This document shows positions 1 through 13,974 of a stretch of 64,000 bases of DNA, in pieces (positions within the stretch are counted from its first letter, which is position 1; every line of letters begins with the position of its first letter). The stretch is from Owenia fusiformis (lineage: Eukaryota > Annelida > Polychaeta > Sabellida > Oweniidae): NCBI GenBank assembly GCA_903813345.2, contig CAIIXF020000006.1, forward strand, positions 7,552,989-7,616,988, read 5' to 3'. Below the pieces are notes generated by a model. It did no database searches and was not told the origin of the DNA. It saw nothing but the letters and a program-made list of their open reading frames with translations. The position numbers and the translations under genes were made by a program.

Positions 1-3000
1 TGTGTTTCTTCCCAACTTTTCCCGATGTACTTTTTGGTCTTCGTTTTTTGGCAGATGTAGTTTTACGTTGACCAAGTAATTCTTGTTGTTCTTCTAGACA
101 TTGTTGCTTCCATCTCGCCTCTGCCTGAGCTGAAGTCAGAATAACAAATATGTGATAAATCAACAGTAAATGCTATATGTGGGGGCCTATCAACTAGGCT
201 TGAGAGATTTGTTGACCTCTTGTCATTGTTACTTCCATTTCACCCCTGAGCTGATTCAATTTACCAACTGAAATAAACCCACACTTCTAATTTATAGAGA
301 TTTAATTTTTCAAAAAGGATATTACTAATGAACAGAATGATGAAGTTCATATTATATTACATGTACTTACCAACTGCCTTATTGGCCAACTTGAGACGAT
401 GGAACTCATCTGCTAACCACACTTCTGGGCGACTCAACAACCTGAATAAGACACAAAGTTCTGATTATATCACATTCTTATGGAATAACGATTGGAATAT
501 GGAGTCTTAGAAAGTGTTTAGTTTCTTTTGTAGTATCACATCTTTATTCAGAACTTCACTAAAAGGGCAGTCAGCAGCAAAAGATGATTTCACGATGGAT
601 AAAAACAATTTATAAATTCATTTATCAAATTAGCTTTCAAATGTCTATAAAAGCCAATGAATTCTCCAATATTTTCTAAAATGACCTTCAGGCTACTTTG
701 ATCTTACACACAGATGTAAAATCAGCATAACTACTTACCCTGAGCCTCCTCCTTGCGGTGGCAGGCCATCAATTCTTGTGTCAAACACCTGCTCTGAAGG
801 TGGCAATAAAGCCCTGAAACCAAATAAATGAACATAATATACCAAATAGGTGAGGAAACATTTAAATCAGAGGATATTATACTTACTTTAGGCCTCATTT
901 TCAAAGTTTTAGTCTAAAAATGTTGAGAAATATTTTTCTGTAAAATTTTGGTAAAGAAACGATTGATCTGCAACTAAAGCATTACATACATGTATGTCGG
1001 TATATAAAATGGTCAATCATTCATTTGATTTTCTTGGTACTGATTCAAGGGATTTTTGAACACCAGACATCTTTTGAAAAATTGTTTGAAAAAGTCTCTG
1101 ATATTAAAACAAACATATTTTGCCCAGGGAAAGCCCCTTATGAAATACCCAGCTTCAATGCTTTACTGTCATATTCTTACCTCTTTACTGCTCTCATGTC
1201 GATGTCAAGTCCCTTCTCAAAGAATCTGTCTCTAATGTCCCTGCATTCCTGGAGACCTGGCCCTTCTATCTCCTGAGAAAAAATATCAGTTATCATGGAA
1301 TAAGTTGTTAGATATGCCATGAAGGAGGTGTAAATAGGCCAATCATAAAAAATTATGTTAATCTTGGCACAAAAAAAGTGTCATCACTATAACTTAAATC
1401 AGATCAAAGGCATAAAATTCTGTTTAAGTTGACAGAATTCTCATTCTTTGAGATTAAGATCCATATAGGGCTATCAGTTCCCTTCATATTATAGCCTCTA
1501 CATAGGAAAACTGGCTATTATTACTTTCAGAGTGATATTTAGCTCACAATTCATACAAGGAAGAACATACCACTTCCTCTTTCCTTGTAGTGATGTAGAC
1601 AGGGGCAGGTGTAGGGAGAGCCTGCAAGTTGCTCATCTGCCGTTTTATCACATCCCTTGGTGTAGTGCTTTGATAATTCAGTATAGCTGCAATTAAATAA
1701 TTTGAAATTGAGCAATACGGTATAAATTTAATAATTTCCCATGTATTGGCTATATGGGGATGTGCCGCTAAAGTGGGTCACCTTTTCATTGAAAACTCCC
1801 TAGATGTGGGTCCCATTTTGAAGAAAAAACCCTAGATATAGGTTCCATTTTGATTAAAAAATCCCTAGAACTGGGTCTACCAATTGAAAATCCTAAAGCT
1901 GGGTATCGTATTTGAAAAATTACCTTAACGTGGGACTATTTTTGAAAGAAGAACCCTAGATGTTGGTCCATTTTTAGAGAAAAAATCCCTAGATGTGGGT
2001 ATATATTTTGAATCTCAGCGGCACACCCCTGTGCAAAAGTTGACCAGTTCCCAATAAATAGCTCCATGCTTAATTCAGCATTACAATTAGACATAAATAT
2101 ATTTTCCTCTGCAAACACCTAACTAGTTGTAATCATGTTCACTAGCACTGTTTAACTAATGTTCAAAAGCTTCTATAATTGATAGTATAGTTAACAGAAT
2201 TATTTAAGACCCTCATTGAATCAATAACACAACTCCATGACTTACTCCTAAGTAAAACATTTCATTGGTTGATATTATGATTGTACATGTATGTAATAAT
2301 GGCACCTTGAGTTCCAAATGTCTTTGGTTCCAGTAATGCTTTTACAGCTTTGTTTGCTCGCAATGCATCCTTTGATGTGGTCTTAGATGGCGCTGGAACT
2401 CCAGGTGGGGCTGACTGAAATAATAAAAAGATCAAACTCTATGAAGCTTCTCAAAAAATTGTTATATACATGTTTATGAATGTACAGTTAAACCTGTCTA
2501 ATTCAAACATTACTCGTACTCGCCAAGTGTTTGGATCAACAGGTGTTCACATTTCAAGGTTTTTATCATGGAAGCCTCTGGCAGATTTAAAAAAAATAAA
2601 AATGGGACTTAAAGAGATTATAAATACATTCTATCGCATTTAATTTTATCAAAAACTTCAGCTTTGACCCAATGGAAGCTTTAATACTTAGCATCGGTGA
2701 TGGATACAAGGCATCATTTTAATCCACTCTGATATCAATATTGTATTTTACAATTGAATGCAAAAAAATGTATATGTGTTGAAATGAAATAATAAAATTC
2801 AAACTTTAACAGTTCATTTAATCAGTAAACCTATTTGCTCTTAATATCTTTCATTCTAACAAAAGAAGTAAGATGACATACAATGGTGACATAGTGGCTG
2901 TTACAGTTACTTGAAAAAGAGGTGTGGAGTAGTTTCTTAAGTAAAGAAAATGCATTAATTTCTGAATCTCTGAAAGAAATGTTATAGAATCACAAATTCC

Positions 3001-6000
3001 TTCTTTTCTTGAAAGGACCCCTAGATACCTACGAGTATGTGCCCATATCCAGAATATAACTTACCCCATATACTTCCACAGCAGTTTTAGTATCTTTTGG
3101 ACTTCCTTGTTGTATTGACACATGTTTTGGCGGCTTAGAATTTCCTCGAGGGCTCGTGAAATTCTTGGTTGGCCTCTCATGCCCCGCTGTAAGAGGTTTC
3201 CGCTGAAAAAGAAATAACAATTGCAATACCTCATACAATTTAGTATATCAACAACATATGTAAATGTACAAGCAATTTAATAAGGCATGATCAAGCCATC
3301 TGGTTTTTGCAATTACAAAGTGTAACCATTTGTTACAAATGCTAAATTCAGACAATTGTCACAAAAAATGGTGACTACAACAATGCCATTACTTCTTAGA
3401 GAAATTACCGATGAAACTTTATGACTAATTTTTGTTGATTTATGAGAGAGTTGCTATAAAGTTCATTTTGTTGGAAATATTGATACATCTCTGTGCTTGT
3501 AAAAGATTCAAACCTAAACATGCTAAACGAGACAAGTTTTAAGTCCTGATTTAGTTTCACAAGCAAAATTAAAGGAAATGATATATTTTACCAAAATGCT
3601 CATATTGCTTCCACCTCCTTCAGAAATGCCAAAAAATATAATCCAATTCTTTCACTTAAATCAAGCCTACTTAATACAATTGCAATCATGAATCTCACAT
3701 CAACAGAGAACATCTAAATATTCTGAATTATGAGAAATTTTCAGTTTTGTTCATAACTATTAAAAATTAATGATATAGTTTCACCAAGGGTCATCATGGT
3801 GCAATTAACATCAATTATATATGTATCCATAGAAACTTAATAACAATGAGTCCTTTATGTTAATCATATTGCGATTGGTAAATTGCATTTCAAAATTAAT
3901 TCAACAGATATCAAACTGTAAAGGAACATCAAAGGTTTCTATTACAAACAAGCAATATTTCCATATTGAACAAATGTGAAAAATGACTATTTTTGTGATT
4001 GAATTTGATATTGTAATCCATGCTTATATCAATCCATCATTCTTTCACATGTTTAACATCCAAGTCAGAATTGTCAATGAATGCACAAATATGTAAGGGG
4101 CCTGGTCAAGATATTTTTTCTACGACCATTTTGGACACTGGAACTAAATTTTTGCCTACTCAATTCCCGATGTTTTTTTCCATAACAAAATCTGGTCTTT
4201 AGTTCTCTCTGCTCATAAAATTAGTTTTGCTAAAAGATTTATATCATTATTTGACCCAGTCCCCAAGTATATTGAACCCAAAGAACCTCTTAATTACTTG
4301 ATTTTAAGGTTACATCATACTCTTGGAAAATGTTATGAATCATAAATGACTTGGGAGAAATGAAATCACACTGATTATAAGTTATGTCATGACATATGCT
4401 ATTCTAACAATGCGAGTTCTCATTTATTGATGAGCCAATCTATCAGTAATAATGAAATATTGATTTTACTAAAATATCAAGGTTATTTGCAATAGACAGC
4501 TAACCTGTAACTGTCTCTGAGGAATGTATTCATTGGCTTACACCTACAGATAATTACCATTCATGACGGTCGCAAACAATTTAATATTTAAATTGGGTGC
4601 CACAAAGCAGGCAGTCATTATTCATGTAAAAGAAGCTTAAGGTTCATCATCCTCAAAGGGTGCAATGATTTGTTCATAAAATTAGTTCATCCCTGTGTTT
4701 GAGCCTCGGGCATTCACTTAAAATCCAATTGAATGAATGAGTTCAATTTTTATTACCTTAAGCTAAGTCTTTCCCTCAAATCCTACATTCCACAGGGCAC
4801 ATTTCAGAAACAGATTTAAATTGTTTACATTATACCCATCATCTTTTTTATTTAGCTAAACTAACCTTATTCTTTATTTGGTATGTTTTTGGCTTGGATC
4901 TGATCCTATTATTAGCTGTTTCTCTCTCACTGTCTTCACCGCTGCTGGCATCTGCAATGATTTGATCATCTACAGAGTCATCATGTTCATTTTGAAGGAG
5001 GTCTGGAGACTTGGGGGTGTGGTCAGGAGCAGTGTCAGGAGCCATAGGGACATGACCAAGTCTTGATCCAGGCCTTGGTGGGGGACTACTTGACCTTAGC
5101 ACCTACAAGCATTTACACATAAAATAACATACAATATATTTGCAATTCTTTGATAAAAGCTACATATTCAACTCAATTTTTCTTTGGTGCATTTATATAT
5201 TTTGTAGCTGCTAAACTCTTATCCAACCTATTGCACATTTCAAATGATGACCATGACGACCACACTAACATTTGCCATTTTATAAATGAGCTTTGACCAA
5301 AATTTTTAGTTAAATCTTCAAAAATTCCATTCGTGATTTAGATCTGATATTTCAACATTTCAAGATTTTTCAGAAGTAAAGATATATATACCGTACTGCA
5401 GATACACTTTATTTAGCTCCCCTTTTACTTTGGTAGAATATAAATATCTGCCAAATTAAATATCCTTCAATTTTCAGATCACACAATCCCAAAATCAATG
5501 GTACTAACTACGAAACTAAGATTTTACTTGTATAAGTATTCTATTTAGAAATCAGTACTATACCAAGACTTAAGTGTAATAATAATAATAAAACTTAGCT
5601 CAGTGCTGAATCCGGTAAATTGAATGGCAACTTATGTTTAAAAATTGAGTAAAACCACCAAATTAAGTAGTAGCGCATTAAGTGCATCTACAGTATTATG
5701 TGTATGTAAAAAGGACTTGTGCCAATGGAAGCAGAAAAGTGCCATTGCAATATCTTACCTTTTTCTTTGCACTTGTAGGACGTTTTATTGGTACATGCAT
5801 AATACGCCCTCTATCTTGTGGCACCTGTTCATCTGGTTTTGTATTTGGCTGTCTCTTTTGAGCACTTATAGGGCGCTTTACTGGAACAGCCTTATATCGT
5901 CCTCTATCAGGCTGTTCCACTTGTTTGACTAATCCCCCTAAGGCACTAACGCTTCTGTCAAGCTCTTCCAATCCAAGACCTTCTCCAGCTAATTGAAAAG

Positions 6001-9000
6001 TTTTAGTGACATAAGTCTTTTGATTCTCCTTTCCATTGCTTAAATCTTTTTGTTTTTCTAATTTCTTATCCATTGCAACTTCAAAATAATTCTTATTCAC
6101 ATCAGTTGAGATAACCTTAGTTGGTGAACCAGCTTTGGCTCGAAGAATCTCTAATTCTGCTTCGGACATTTTCTGTTCATTTTCATCTAAACAAGACATT
6201 GCGGTTTCCACTGGTTTGGATTTCTTTTTCTTTTTGGAGGATTTTTGTTTTTCCTCTTCATCATCATCATAGGCTACTGAAACCATAGCAACAGGGGCAG
6301 TTTTCTTGGCATATGACATTCCAGATGACGATTGCTCCGAGTCTACAATGACCAATGCTCCAGAGATATCGTCCAAAGTCTTTTCTTCTTCAAATTTAGT
6401 CTTACTTTTATTCTCATCTGTTGATTTTGCACTTTTCGTTCGTATATGTGGCTTATAGCCAGAATTCCTGGGGGTAATATTTACAGTTTCATTTTTTTCT
6501 TCATCAAACGTCACATTTAATGGTGGTTTTGGCCTTGGTAATGAACCTGTCAAACTACTTCTTAATTTATTTTGATCATTAAATAATTCATCATGATCAT
6601 TATGTGAATTTACATAATTTTCCTGTTCCTCAAAATCTCCATTTACTGCATCAGATTTCACCTTCATTTGACTCACAACTTCATCATCGTCAAACATCAC
6701 GACATCAAAATCCTCATTATTATTTGATTGGTTATAATCACTCTCCACATTTAATGGCTGGTTAAGAATTGTGGACGGCAGTTTGATATTTCCTTGTACA
6801 AAACTAAATCCTGTTTTTGTTGAGGCGGTCACTTGGTCGTCACGAGAAGATCGTAAAGTTCTAGCTGAATTTCTTGGAGAGTTCACAGATCTGAAAATAG
6901 ATCACATGACATGGTAATGGGTATCATGAATATCCATCTTAATTATGTCCAATTAAATTAATTCAGGTGGGCCTAGGAAAAAGGTTCCAAAGTCACCTTA
7001 CTCTGCCCACCTAAGAGTCACATCTCATATTATGGATTATTGCAATATTTCACATCAATTAAAATCATAGAATAAAATAGTGATAATAATTATCAATATA
7101 ATTGTACATTGGCATGCCATCATATATCAATATCTAAGTGAGTCACATACATTAATGCTAGGGGGCAATAACGGATTTGCAAGCTTTAATACCTTCCACA
7201 ACAATGTACATTGTGAAATAATTATGACATAACACAGTGAGTTCAATACTAGTGCTTCAAATGAACATAATTAATTTGGTATTGAAAAAGTTGCATCATA
7301 TTTAGTCATGAGTCACTAGTACACCCTTCAGGTACAAGTTGAAAATTCTAGTTAAAACATTTATCTACTAGAAATAATCTCAATAACAGGATGAAAATTT
7401 GGAAAAGATAGATAAATTACTTTACTTAACAAACAAAAAACAATAAATCCTACAAACCTACCCGAGACAACAAACAAACATAAGAAGACATACAAACCTT
7501 TCTGTGATGAGTTCATCAGGGTCAAACATCTCTACAGTAGGAATAGCAAAGTCCAGCTTTATTGGTGTGGGAGTGCTGGAATTTAGAAATACTCTTTAGA
7601 AATTAACAAAGCTGCTTACAACTTTGGGATTAACTTTGGAGTTTCATCAACATGGTAATTTCTACTTGGCTCTGGCTTTGGGGTATTATGGCTAAAACCG
7701 TGTAAAATATAGCAGTTCAAATCATTTATCCCATCATCATCAAGTTAGGAACATAGTACAATTTATGAGACATTTATGCAAAAATAAAATACCAGAATTT
7801 CTAGTAAATGTACATTTTACACAGCACGTTTTCTTAAGAGTTGTGATGCTTTTGTTAATATGATTTACTTACGATTGAGACTGATCCCCCTCCCCTATCA
7901 TATGCATCAAGTCAGGAGAGCCACGGGGTGGGGGTGGAGGGGGTGACACATTGTCCTCGCCCACATAGGCTGCTGATAGTTTACCTGTAAAAATAAGAAT
8001 ACACTGTTCCAAGAGTGAATGGCTTCAATGTACAAAGGTGTCACTTTCCAATGGGTCTAAAGAGCAGAAACCTTGTGAAAAATGTTGAAATATATGATGA
8101 GATTTTTTTTTAAATTTATTGATGGAATTCTTTCATACTTTTAAAAGAAAAAGTGAGTTATATTGACCCTGTGATGAATATGTAAAAAAAATAAAATTAA
8201 ATAAATTAAAATTTCAATCCCAAATTCAACTCTTGCCAGTAAATTTCTCAACATATAAGCTTGGGCTAATTCCCACAATCCTTTCAGCTGTATCAACAGT
8301 TCTATTTTCACCAAAATGCAGTTTCCATTTCACCCTCATATAATGTAATACACTGAATAAAACTTCAAACTTACCCATGTCATATTTCTTGCCATTCATC
8401 TGTCCTTTTATGAAGTCATCAAGAGCATTGCCAGCATCCTCTCTTGAGAGATCATATTTGATGCCAGGGTCTGGCCCTCCTACCCAGCCTACCCCTGTAG
8501 CATAATTACTGCCTTTAGGAGGACGATCGCTGCTCTCATACTTGGCACCAGTCACTGAAATTACAGTGTTTGAAAAATATTCAAAGTGCTCTCCCTGGGA
8601 TTTTTAGTTGAGTAAATATGAGAACCTTTAAAATTATTCCTAATTTGGTTTTGTGAAATGAATACATGGATTTAGATAATATTCACCTCCTCCTATATTT
8701 GCTGTGGCAAGATCAGTATCTTCAGATCCAGCTGCACTAGGTGGCGACAGTGCATCTTTTGCACTTTGGGGTCTCCTACGTTTACCACTAGGTGGCCTCC
8801 CTGGCCGAGCTTGTTTCGCACTTTCAGGACGTTTAGGTTTCCTATTGTGAAGTTTGATCAATTCAGGTATTGAATTGTTGCTACCCCTGGAAAAATTAAG
8901 AAATGTAATAAATTATATGTCTTTTTGACGAGGTGTTGCCCTACTGTCTCATTAAAATAGAAACTAGTTGCAATCAAAATCATTTTGTTTTTTTGTCAAA

Positions 9001-12000
9001 CTTAATACTAATGAAAAATAAATACTAAGTAAACATTTTGTATTATTTACAAACAACTAATCTTACCAAGCAGAATGTGTTTTCTGTGAGATTAAATTAG
9101 ACAATGGAGGCTGAGTGTCTATATCGCTGCGAATCACAGCTCTGGCTGTTCGCGTCACTGTGGCCTTGAGTTCCTTGGGGTCAGCTAGACCTACATTATA
9201 GAGTGCAGGCTTCACTTGATCTAGCTTCTGCAGGGACACACTAGCAGGAGACAGCCAGTTCTGAAATATATTATTGAAATATATGATATCAAATAGCAAA
9301 TGTGATACAAAAATGACCATGCAAAACTAACCTTATAACCAAAATATTTGAAATCTGCATCAATTCTTTCTCCAAGAAATGAAACTTTATTATATTGTAT
9401 CTACAGTGTATTATAAAGTAAAATACAAACCTGAGGAGGAACACTTCTAAAGTTCTTATTCATCCTATACATGTATACTAGTATGCAATTTGTTAAAGCA
9501 TTACAATCATTCTGTCTCTTCAAAGCATTATATTCCATGCACAGGACTAAAGTAAATCTAAATTATGCATATCCTTTAGTATAGAGAAATAGTGGGACTC
9601 AGACTCTGTATTGCTTCTCATTGACAGTTATTGATTTACAAGGCTTACATGCAATAGCAATTAGATAAAACCAATTAACTTGGGTACTGTTGAAACAATA
9701 TCAATTGTTAGTAGTGTACTATTGTCTACAAGTTTTCATTCATGTTGACATGCACGAAATGAACTTGATTTCTGATAGATTACTTTGTTTAAATGGAATT
9801 TGGTGATTTATTTTGAAACAAGATCAAAAAGCCTTCAGGTATTAAGATTTAACAAAAATTAGTTGTGGGGTGTACTGGCACCACAACTTGATCATATTTA
9901 AGGAATAGAGGCCGAGATTTTATTCTGTTCATTGTTAAAAGACTGAAATCGCGTAGCGATTGAGGTCTTTGGCAATGGCCAGAATATAATTTGAGGTCAT
10001 ATATTTGACATAAAACATAAAATCAAGGTCTTTGTTATGATTCTAATATGATAAACAGATAAGAAACACAACAATATGCATTTATGAATTTTAGTGGTCG
10101 TACATACTCCAATATAGACCAGTAAATCAATTGTTAGATAGCTATTGTGACGTCACGTATCATATTAGAATTGGGAATATAATATAACATGTCACATTTT
10201 CATATTTTATATATACAGGGTGGGCCAAAAAAAGCCAAAAATCTTTTTTAATTTTTGGCTCAAAATCATAATTTGCATACCAAATGAAACTTGAAGTTGT
10301 TATCTAGCCATGGATCATGAATGGTACACTTACTTGAATAAAATATGTCACCAGCGTCTCACTTAAACATGTGGTGTGCCATTAGAAATAAGCATAATTT
10401 GCAAAATATTCCTAAACTGATATGGCCTGATGACCGCCAAGCTATAGCCCTGATGCAAACCCCAGTGAGTATAGGATATGGGAAGGTCCCCAGGAGATTG
10501 TATGAAGGCACCCAATCTAAAAAATTGCTCAACTAAAGCTGGCAATTAAGACATGTTGAAAAAAAATTAGCTAACATTCCATTGATACTGTTATATCAGC
10601 AAGGCGACTAAAACTAAAATCTATCATCAAATAGGATGGTGGATCAATTGAACTCCTCTTTTAGATCAAATATTATCCAAGTTGAAGGACTTGTTACATT
10701 ATATTATTACTAAGAACCCCTGGCACTATATAACTGCTAAGTTTGGGGTATGGAAGTTGGAAAATAAAAAAAGTTACAGTGTCTTGAAAAAAGTTGCATT
10801 TTTTTGGGCCCACCCTGTATATATCACTTCCCATATCTAATTTTGCCAGTCATCTGCTTTTTGCTTCGTTTTTTCACAATTTTGCCATTTATTTCTTAAT
10901 CTGACTTCATCATTTGATAAATCCAATTGTGTTGTAATATTATTTGGTAAATCTGTCTATGTGTATGTTTTGTTTTGTTTTTATGTCATTTTATCACATT
11001 CATTTTTATTCATTTATAGTTAAAAATTATGTTGTTTTCACAATTTTTTAATACTTTAATAATCTTATATTTTGGTCAAAAAGGTTTCATCTGATGATGT
11101 TTTAGCATATTTTACCTATGCTCAAAATGAAACTTAAACATTTGTTATTTTTCTGCATCTCATGTAGCAGTGATTTATCAAATGGTAATTAGCTAAAAAA
11201 ATTAGGTATCTGAAAGTATCTGTAGGTGCTGGATATGCATCACCATTCCTTCTTTACTGTACATTTAAACCCCTCTTAGGTAGCAATGTAATAGAATGAA
11301 CAGTAGTTTATTTGGCTCTTGGCAAACTATTCAAAACCAGTGTGGCATGAAAGACAATTGACTGTCACCTGCAGCTGAACTAATTACACCCTATTCACTC
11401 ATTCAATAGTTGAAAAGTAAACACAAAAGAAATCAAATCTTAAACTTCATCTGGCCTGCCTACTCAAACTGAACTAAATTACAACCACTCACTTCTCAAC
11501 ACACTTACCTCATAGTCAATACAAAAGAAATCAAATCTTCCTAAAATTGGACAATGGACCATTTTCCTTTCACAGGAGTCAGTGTGGGGTTTTAGTTAGA
11601 TAAACCATTCATACTGGCCAAGGCACTTGGCTATTAATCCTCGTAAAACCCAGTACTTATAGTCTATCCATGAACACAATTACCAAAGCTTCAAAAAAGG
11701 TTGCTTGTGTAGAAAGTGAATTAGTTGCTTTATAAAATTGAAAAGGTGAGCATAGTAAAATGTGTAAACTGGGTAAACCATTATTTTTCCATATACAAAA
11801 AATCTCATACATGTATTAAATAATGTAGCCGTAGCTCTAAGCTCAAGCAGTAGAGCATCTGACATGTAATCAGGAGCTAGGTGGTGAATTGAATTCCCAC
11901 CGAGGTGGAGTGACTTTTTCACATCAGACCTTAGCATAGGATTTGATCTTTTGTTTCAGATTAACCTATTTTGCTTGCAAAAAAATGATTAATATAAACT

Positions 12001-13974
12001 CACATCTGGAAAAGAGATAAACAAATTCTGTTAATGAATAGCAAATGAATGAAAAAACAATTTGAACTAAATGATTCATACCGGTACACCCTGAGAAAGG
12101 TCAAAAATGGCGGCCACATCTTTGTATTTGATTCGATTAAATAAGTTCTATCATTTAAATAAAGGCTTTAATTTTATTGATCGAAATATGACACAGGACA
12201 ACGGATGAGAGCTGTATAAATGACAATGGTAAATATGGGTCAAATGTGCTGTAAATGATTACCTGGGATGATAACGATAATTTTTGACATTGGTATTTAT
12301 AAAGACAATGGTAAAGTGTCCAGTTCATGTTTCCATTTTCCTATTTTCCAATGCAATAGATCCCCCATAGTCCATTGTCACATCTTATTCTTAACATGAT
12401 TGAATTTTTGAAAAATATGTAACACAGCATACATGTATCATGTGACATCCTAATTATGCAACAAATGAAAGCTTGACGTAGTAACTTGTAACAGTTACAT
12501 ACAAATAGAGACAATAAAACGAATGACCTAATAACCTTAAGATTATTATAACATCACTACCAAACTCAAAATTACGATGACATACATTCCTGAACATTAC
12601 CATTGAAATAGGCTTTGCCTTCTGAACTAGACAAAGAATGGTCACACAAATAGCCAATTAATGATTTTATTCAACCATAATAAGCTAAGGTCAGGAGATC
12701 ATTGGTAGATTTTAGTCACATGGGTTTATTTATAAACAAGATCTCAAAAACATATGACAAAATTATTTTGGAAAAATAAAACAGGTGGATCTCAGCATTA
12801 AGCTTTACGAATTGCACGCTAAGTGACCAAAGTTGTCAAATGCAAACCCCTGGGCGTGGAGACACAAAGTTTCTTTTAAAAGTAACCCCCCCCCCCTTGG
12901 AACAAAAGCTAGCTACAGGCTAGGCACATTAATGCGCCTATGTGGCTTTATTAGGACATCTGAGATTTGTCACAAACCCAGCCTAATGACCCTATTAAAC
13001 TTTCGATAGCCAAAGTCAGGGGCCAAACTAAACAAACAACAAAGCTAAACGTCACACATCAGTGTTGATTATGTTTCAATTTGTGACTTCATTAAAGAGA
13101 TTGAGTCGTCCAGATTTCTATTCTGGACAATCAGTAATGTCCCTATATAATTGCTCATAAAACATCATATATGCCTTAGATATATCTTGAGACCAAATCA
13201 TAAGCACAATATCGACAATATATCAACAGGACAACCAAAAGAACAACCAACTGTCAGAATTGAACGCAATATGTCGAAAACAGAATACAATGTTTTTTGG
13301 GGGATTTATCTATATTGTAACCCCTTAAAAATAATAAATATGGCTTCTCTAAGCCAAAATAATCTGAAGGAAAAAGCCAATCAGACTGGAACAAATTCGA
13401 GCGGGCTTTTTAAATTTGAATTTCTATTGATGTAAGTGCAAATTCATGGCTAGGAACAATCATCGAATTGATACTGTTAACGAATTAATTCAAGCCTCAG
13501 AATTGATAAGTTGATAAACTTGTTTTACATCAAATAACACGAAAAAATCAGGGGGTTACTCTAATTGTGTTTTTAGGAGACCCGATCTCTTTAACGTGCT
13601 ACCTAACCAACAGAAAATAATATATAGTTTGTTCATTGTCTTTCTCTGTGGTATTTTCATAAAAAGTGGATTAGTCTAGCTAGTTTTGTCAAAATAGCAT
13701 TATGGATGACCTTCGTATTTTTCTAGTGTCATTTTCACTGGATTATCTTGTTCTATACAAGGCTACAGGTACGTCTAAAGGTGTTTTGAACTGATAAGGA
13801 GTAAAAAGTTAAAATTTCAATTTGAACCTCAAATTGAAATTCATTCATTTGATTTTGAAGAAATCTTTTATTTTTTTTATTTACAAAATTATGGACGTGT
13901 ACCTTTGTGACTTTCTCCCTCGCCTCGGTGTAAGCTGATATCGTATCGTCGTCGAAGTCCTCTTCAACATTCAT
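1..13974 (-). CDS. Unrecognised basic RPxSA-motif protein, 15 exons visible, C-terminus outside window
   Basis: Exons in transcript order, all with GT/AG borders and matching phases: 13974-13903, 9260-9067, 8886-8687, 8554-8375, 7984-7873, 7575-7498, 6890-5759, 5102-4866, 3202-3065, 2414-2306, 1686-1571, 1272-1181, 813-739, 441-371 and 129 to beyond position 1. They encode about 978 residues. The start at 13974 opens with an acidic stretch (MNVEEDFDDD). I do not recognise the family. The protein looks largely disordered, rich in Lys, Arg, Ser and Pro. It repeats an R-P-x-S-A-K/Q motif: RPESAK and RPQSAK in exon 3, and two copies of DRGR-x3-VP(V/I)KRPxSA at the end of exon 7. Exon 5 has a proline run. 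The last exons read like a helical segment (LLSRPEVWLADEFHRLKLAN, then Gln/Glu-rich). Such R-P-x-S-A repeats occur in some cilia or microtubule proteins, but that is only a hint. The donor after exon 10 (GTGCCA) is weak. The 4.6-kb first intron is supported only by phase and splice sites. Confidence 0.8.
1756..2029. repeat. Short inverted-terminal element with internal ~37-bp tandem array, in an intron
   Basis: The termini are GGGGATGTGCCGCT at 1756-1769 and AGCGGCACACCCC at 2017-2029, which are inverted copies with about one mismatch. Between them a degenerate unit of roughly 35-40 bp (variants of CCCTAGATGTGGGT followed by an A/T-rich spacer) repeats about seven times. It lies in the intron between exons 10 and 11 of the unrecognised minus-strand gene. 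No coding capacity is seen. Confidence 0.75.
10215..10818. mobile_element. MITE with ACAGGGTGGGCC termini (Tc1/mariner-like ends)
   Basis: The left end reads ACAGGGTGGGCCAAAAAAA and the right end is its inverse with one extra C (TTTTTTTGGGCCCACCCTGT). Both ends are embedded in TATATA, consistent with TA target duplication. The length is 604 bp and there is no transposase ORF. TA target sites and CAGGGTG-type ends are typical of Tc1/mariner-derived MITEs; the superfamily call is an inference. Confidence 0.85.
11277..11545. repeat. Dispersed repeat, second copy near 55655-56040
   Basis: The segment containing GAATGAACAGTAGTTTATTT, AGTGTGGCA, AAAGACAATTGAC and later GACTGTCAC and CCATTCACTC-like blocks recurs in the same order and orientation at 55655-56040. 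The two copies differ by indels, and the 55-kb copy carries a hairpin insertion. The class is unknown. Confidence 0.65.
11829..11908 (+). repeat. tRNA-derived SINE remnant
   Basis: The sequence has tRNA-like A-box (AAGCAGTAGAGC) and B-box (GGTGAATTGAATTCCCACC) regions at tRNA spacing, with an anticodon-arm-like CTGACATGTAATCAG between them. The acceptor stem does not close and the D-arm has an insertion. A SINE head or tRNA pseudogene therefore fits better than a functional tRNA. Confidence 0.6.

Larger units (their letters stand above)
9261..13902. other. Large first intron of the minus-strand gene, repeat-rich
   Basis: This 4.6-kb stretch separates the short first coding exon from exon 2. 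It holds a 604-bp MITE (10215-10818), a repeat shared with the 55.7-kb region (11277-11545) and a tRNA-derived SINE remnant (11829-11908). No further exon could be recognised on either strand; the ORFs present are short and lack splice-consistent borders. Confidence 0.6.

Noticed and set aside
7620-7700. Extra exon of the minus-strand gene between exons 5 and 6
   Set aside because: No AG/GT pair in phase; exon 5 joins exon 6 directly in frame.
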